From Paenibacillus timonensis (GTDB lineage Bacteria; Bacillota; Bacilli; Paenibacillales; Paenibacillaceae): a stretch of 64,000 bases of DNA. Under the pieces are notes generated by a model that made no database searches, was not told the origin of the DNA, and was given only the letters and a program-made list of their open reading frames with translations. The stretch lies in the NCBI RefSeq assembly GCF_009725205.1, contig NZ_WNZY01000001.1:420558-484557 (forward strand), written 5' to 3'. Shown here in pieces: positions 62,429-64,000 of the stretch. How positions within the stretch are numbered: the first letter of the stretch is position 1; every line of letters starts with the position of its first letter. The translations under genes were made by a program, and so were the position numbers.

Positions 62429-63097
62429 ATGGATGAACGCATTTGGAATATTATCGTGGACTCTTTTCTGCCTCTGCTCAAAGCAGGGGTAGCTTTTACG
62501 GTACCGCTAACGTTGATCACGTTTGCGCTAGGGCTGGTGGTGGCTGTCCTGACCGCGCTTGCGCGGTTGTCGAACATCGGGCCGCTGCGGCAACTCGCCA
62601 GATTCTACGTTTGGATTATTCGGGGGACGCCGCTGCTTGTGCAGCTATTTATCATTTTCTACGGTCTTCCGTCGATCGGCATTATACTGGACCCGTTTCC
62701 GGCGGCAGTGATCGGTTTTACGCTCAGCGTCGGCGCTTATGGCTCAGAAATCGTGCGTGCGGCGATCCTGTCCATTCATGAAGGTCAATGGGAAGCGGCT
62801 TATTCCCTGGGGATGACCCGGCTGCAGGCGCTGCGGCGGATTATATTGCCCCAGGCTTCGCGAGTTTCCGTACCGCCGCTGGCCAACTCCTTCATCAGTC
62901 TGGTCAAGGATACCTCGCTGGCCGCCACTGTCACGTATACGGAGATGTTCCGTACGGCTCAGCAAATCACGGCGACGACCTATGAACCGCTGATTGTTTA
63001 CACCGAAGCGGGCTTGGTCTATTTATTCTTCAGCACCATCCTTTCGGCGCTGCAAAATCGGTTAGAGAAGCGGCTGGATCGCTTCACTGCCCGATAA
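62429..63097 (+). CDS. tcyB: Polar amino-acid ABC permease (TcyB-like)
   Basis: 222 residues from ATG 62429 after AAAAGGATG. Five helices with LLKAGVAFTVPLTLITFALG, FYVWIIRGTPLLVQLFIIFY (the HisMQ motif) and the EAA loop GQWEAAYSLGMTRLQALRRI. LVKDTSLAATVTYTEMFRTA is the conserved C-terminal part. Family: HisMQ-type permease for polar amino acids, with cystine the likely substrate by resemblance to B. subtilis TcyB and E. coli TcyL. Confidence 0.87.
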   Translation: MDERIWNIIVDSFLPLLKAGVAFTVPLTLITFALGLVVAVLTALARLSNIGPLRQLARFYVWIIRGTPLLVQLFIIFYGLPSIGIILDPFPAAVIGFTLSVGAYGSEIVRAAILSIHEGQWEAAYSLGMTRLQALRRIILPQASRVSVPPLANSFISLVKDTSLAATVTYTEMFRTAQQITATTYEPLIVYTEAGLVYLFFSTILSALQNRLEKRLDRFTAR

Positions 63098-63112
63098 GGA
63101 GGCCTGACAATC

Positions 63113-63868
63113 ATGATACAAATCCAAAATTTGCACAAATCGTTTGGTACGCAAGAGGTACTAAAAGGGGTAGATCTTAAGGTCCAGCAAGGTAAGGTGC
63201 TGGTGATCATCGGGCCTTCCGGCTCGGGGAAAACAACCCTGCTGCGCTGTCTGAACCTGCTGGAAACTCCGACAAAGGGGGTTCTCCGGATCAGCGACGT
63301 CCAACTGGAATTTGGCGAAGGCCGTAAGCCGAAGCCAAGCGAAGTGCTGGCCCTGCGCAAGAAGACCGGGATGGTGTTCCAGGCCTATTACTTATTTCCG
63401 CATATGACGGCGCTCCAGAACGTGATGGAAGCCCAGGTTCAGGTGCTGAAGAAGAGTAAGGAAGAAGCGCGCCGGGTCACCTTGGAGCTACTGAATAAGG
63501 TGGGGCTGGGCGATCGGGCCGATTTCTATCCGCATCAGCTATCAGGCGGACAACAACAGCGGGTTGGGATTGCGCGAGCCATGGCCGTAAGCCCGGACGT
63601 GTTGTTATTTGACGAGCCCACATCGGCGCTGGATCCGGAGCTAGTCGGCGAGGTGTTGAAGGTGATGAAGGAGCTGGCGCGAGAGGGCCGGACCATGGTT
63701 GTGGTCACCCATGAGATGAAGTTCGCCGCCGAGGTTGCCGACCGGGTTGTGCTCATGGATGAGGGCATCATCATCGAATCGGGGACGCCGGACCAGGTAC
63801 TGAATCACCCATCCAGCGATCGGGCACAATCCTTCCTGAACCGAATTGCGCAGAGGGAAATCGAATAA
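63113..63868 (+). CDS. tcyC: Polar amino-acid ABC transporter ATP-binding protein (TcyC-like)
   Basis: 251 residues from ATG 63113, 15 bases after the permease stop, with AAGGAGG upstream. Walker [11 protein letters not shown]-loop [20 protein letters not shown], signature LSGGQQQRV, Walker [13 protein letters not shown] and switch His in [13 protein letters not shown]. It belongs to the HisP/GlnQ group. It powers the importer encoded by the two genes before it. A large hairpin follows directly. Confidence 0.9.
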   Translation: MIQIQNLHKSFGTQEVLKGVDLKVQQGKVLVIIGPSGSGKTTLLRCLNLLETPTKGVLRISDVQLEFGEGRKPKPSEVLALRKKTGMVFQAYYLFPHMTALQNVMEAQVQVLKKSKEEARRVTLELLNKVGLGDRADFYPHQLSGGQQQRVGIARAMAVSPDVLLFDEPTSALDPELVGEVLKVMKELAREGRTMVVVTHEMKFAAEVADRVVLMDEGIIIESGTPDQVLNHPSSDRAQSFLNRIAQREIE

Positions 63869-63870
63869 CA

Positions 63871-63925
63871 AAGGGGGCTGTCCCAAAAGTCATCGTAGAT
63901 GACTGAGGGACGCCCTTGTTTTTTT
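63871..63925 (+). terminator. Terminator, or end of a mobile element
   Basis: AAGGGGGCTGTCCC with inner GTCATC pairs with GATGAC and GGGACGCCCTT, then a T run. The GGGGGCTGTCCCAAAAGTCAT phrase is also recalled from ends of IS1182-like elements. The last 75 bases hold AAAAAGGAGAGG at the window edge, an SD for a gene beyond it. Confidence 0.8.
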
Positions 63926-64000
63926 GATTTTGTTAAACAAAAAGAAACCAATCCTTGGTAAAATGGAAGTGACTAGCAACCATTCAAAAAGGAGAGGTTT

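Overview
This window looks like a chromosomal segment of a Paenibacillus-type Firmicute. Coding GC is moderately high, start sites carry strong AGGAGG-type ribosome binding sites with frequent GTG and TTG starts, and intrinsic terminators are plentiful. Many genes match Bacillus families (LmrA/LmrB, YclNOPQ, GltC, PdaA, CidR-LrgAB, YfnA, CydABCD). No rRNA, tRNA, CRISPR array or complete insertion sequence was seen. Names rest on recalled family resemblance; no search was run.

Layout. 1-3.9 kb: the end of an aldo/keto reductase, a double GNAT acetyltransferase, and a lmrA-lmrB drug-efflux pair with two LmrA-type operators. 3.9-5.0 kb: an AT-rich island with a small membrane protein and a secreted protein that seems frameshifted at its signal peptide. 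5-14.8 kb: housekeeping and metabolic genes (ferrochelatase, purine permease, PAS-GGDEF diguanylate cyclase, MenA-like prenyltransferase, two Gfo/Idh/MocA oxidoreductases, small membrane or hydrophilic proteins). 14.9-18.7 kb: a Fur-box-controlled petrobactin-type uptake operon (yclNOPQ-like). 18.8-24.4 kb: aldo/keto reductase, catalase, an ABC-2 type exporter pair and a NOSP-family cysteine protein. 24.5-30.4 kb: cydABCD (cytochrome bd and its assembly exporter). 30.7-35.9 kb: gltC, a DUF1641/NDH-2 pair, glutamate dehydrogenase and a nitroreductase. 36-40.2 kb: a third Gfo/Idh/MocA protein, quinol-dependent NO reductase, and a Crp/Fnr regulator with a C-terminal cysteine cluster. 40.5-47.2 kb: an MBOAT/SGNH O-acylation pair, lrgAB with its divergent LysR regulator, and an amino-acid permease. 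47.2-52.4 kb: PdaA-like deacetylase and a MarR-controlled heterodimeric ABC exporter. 52.6-55.6 kb: a second Crp/Fnr regulator with N-terminal cysteines, a V4R-domain protein and a chemoreceptor. 55.7-58.4 kb: a four-gene lipid-linked-sugar cassette. 58.5-61.4 kb: 3-methyladenine glycosylase and an ABC-F protein behind a leader peptide and terminator. 61.4-64 kb: a cystine-type ABC importer, then a hairpin that may begin a mobile element.

How it fits together. The recurring theme is oxygen and nitric-oxide physiology. Cytochrome bd, NO reductase, NDH-2, catalase, a NOSP protein and two different Fnr-like regulators lie within 30 kb. TGTGA-N6-TCACA-like palindromes sit before cydA, before the NO reductase, and between the second regulator and the V4R gene. 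The most unusual single structure is the ABC-F leader: promoter, SD, 49-codon ORF, 13-bp terminator hairpin, then the ABC-F start, which is the layout expected for ribosome-mediated attenuation.
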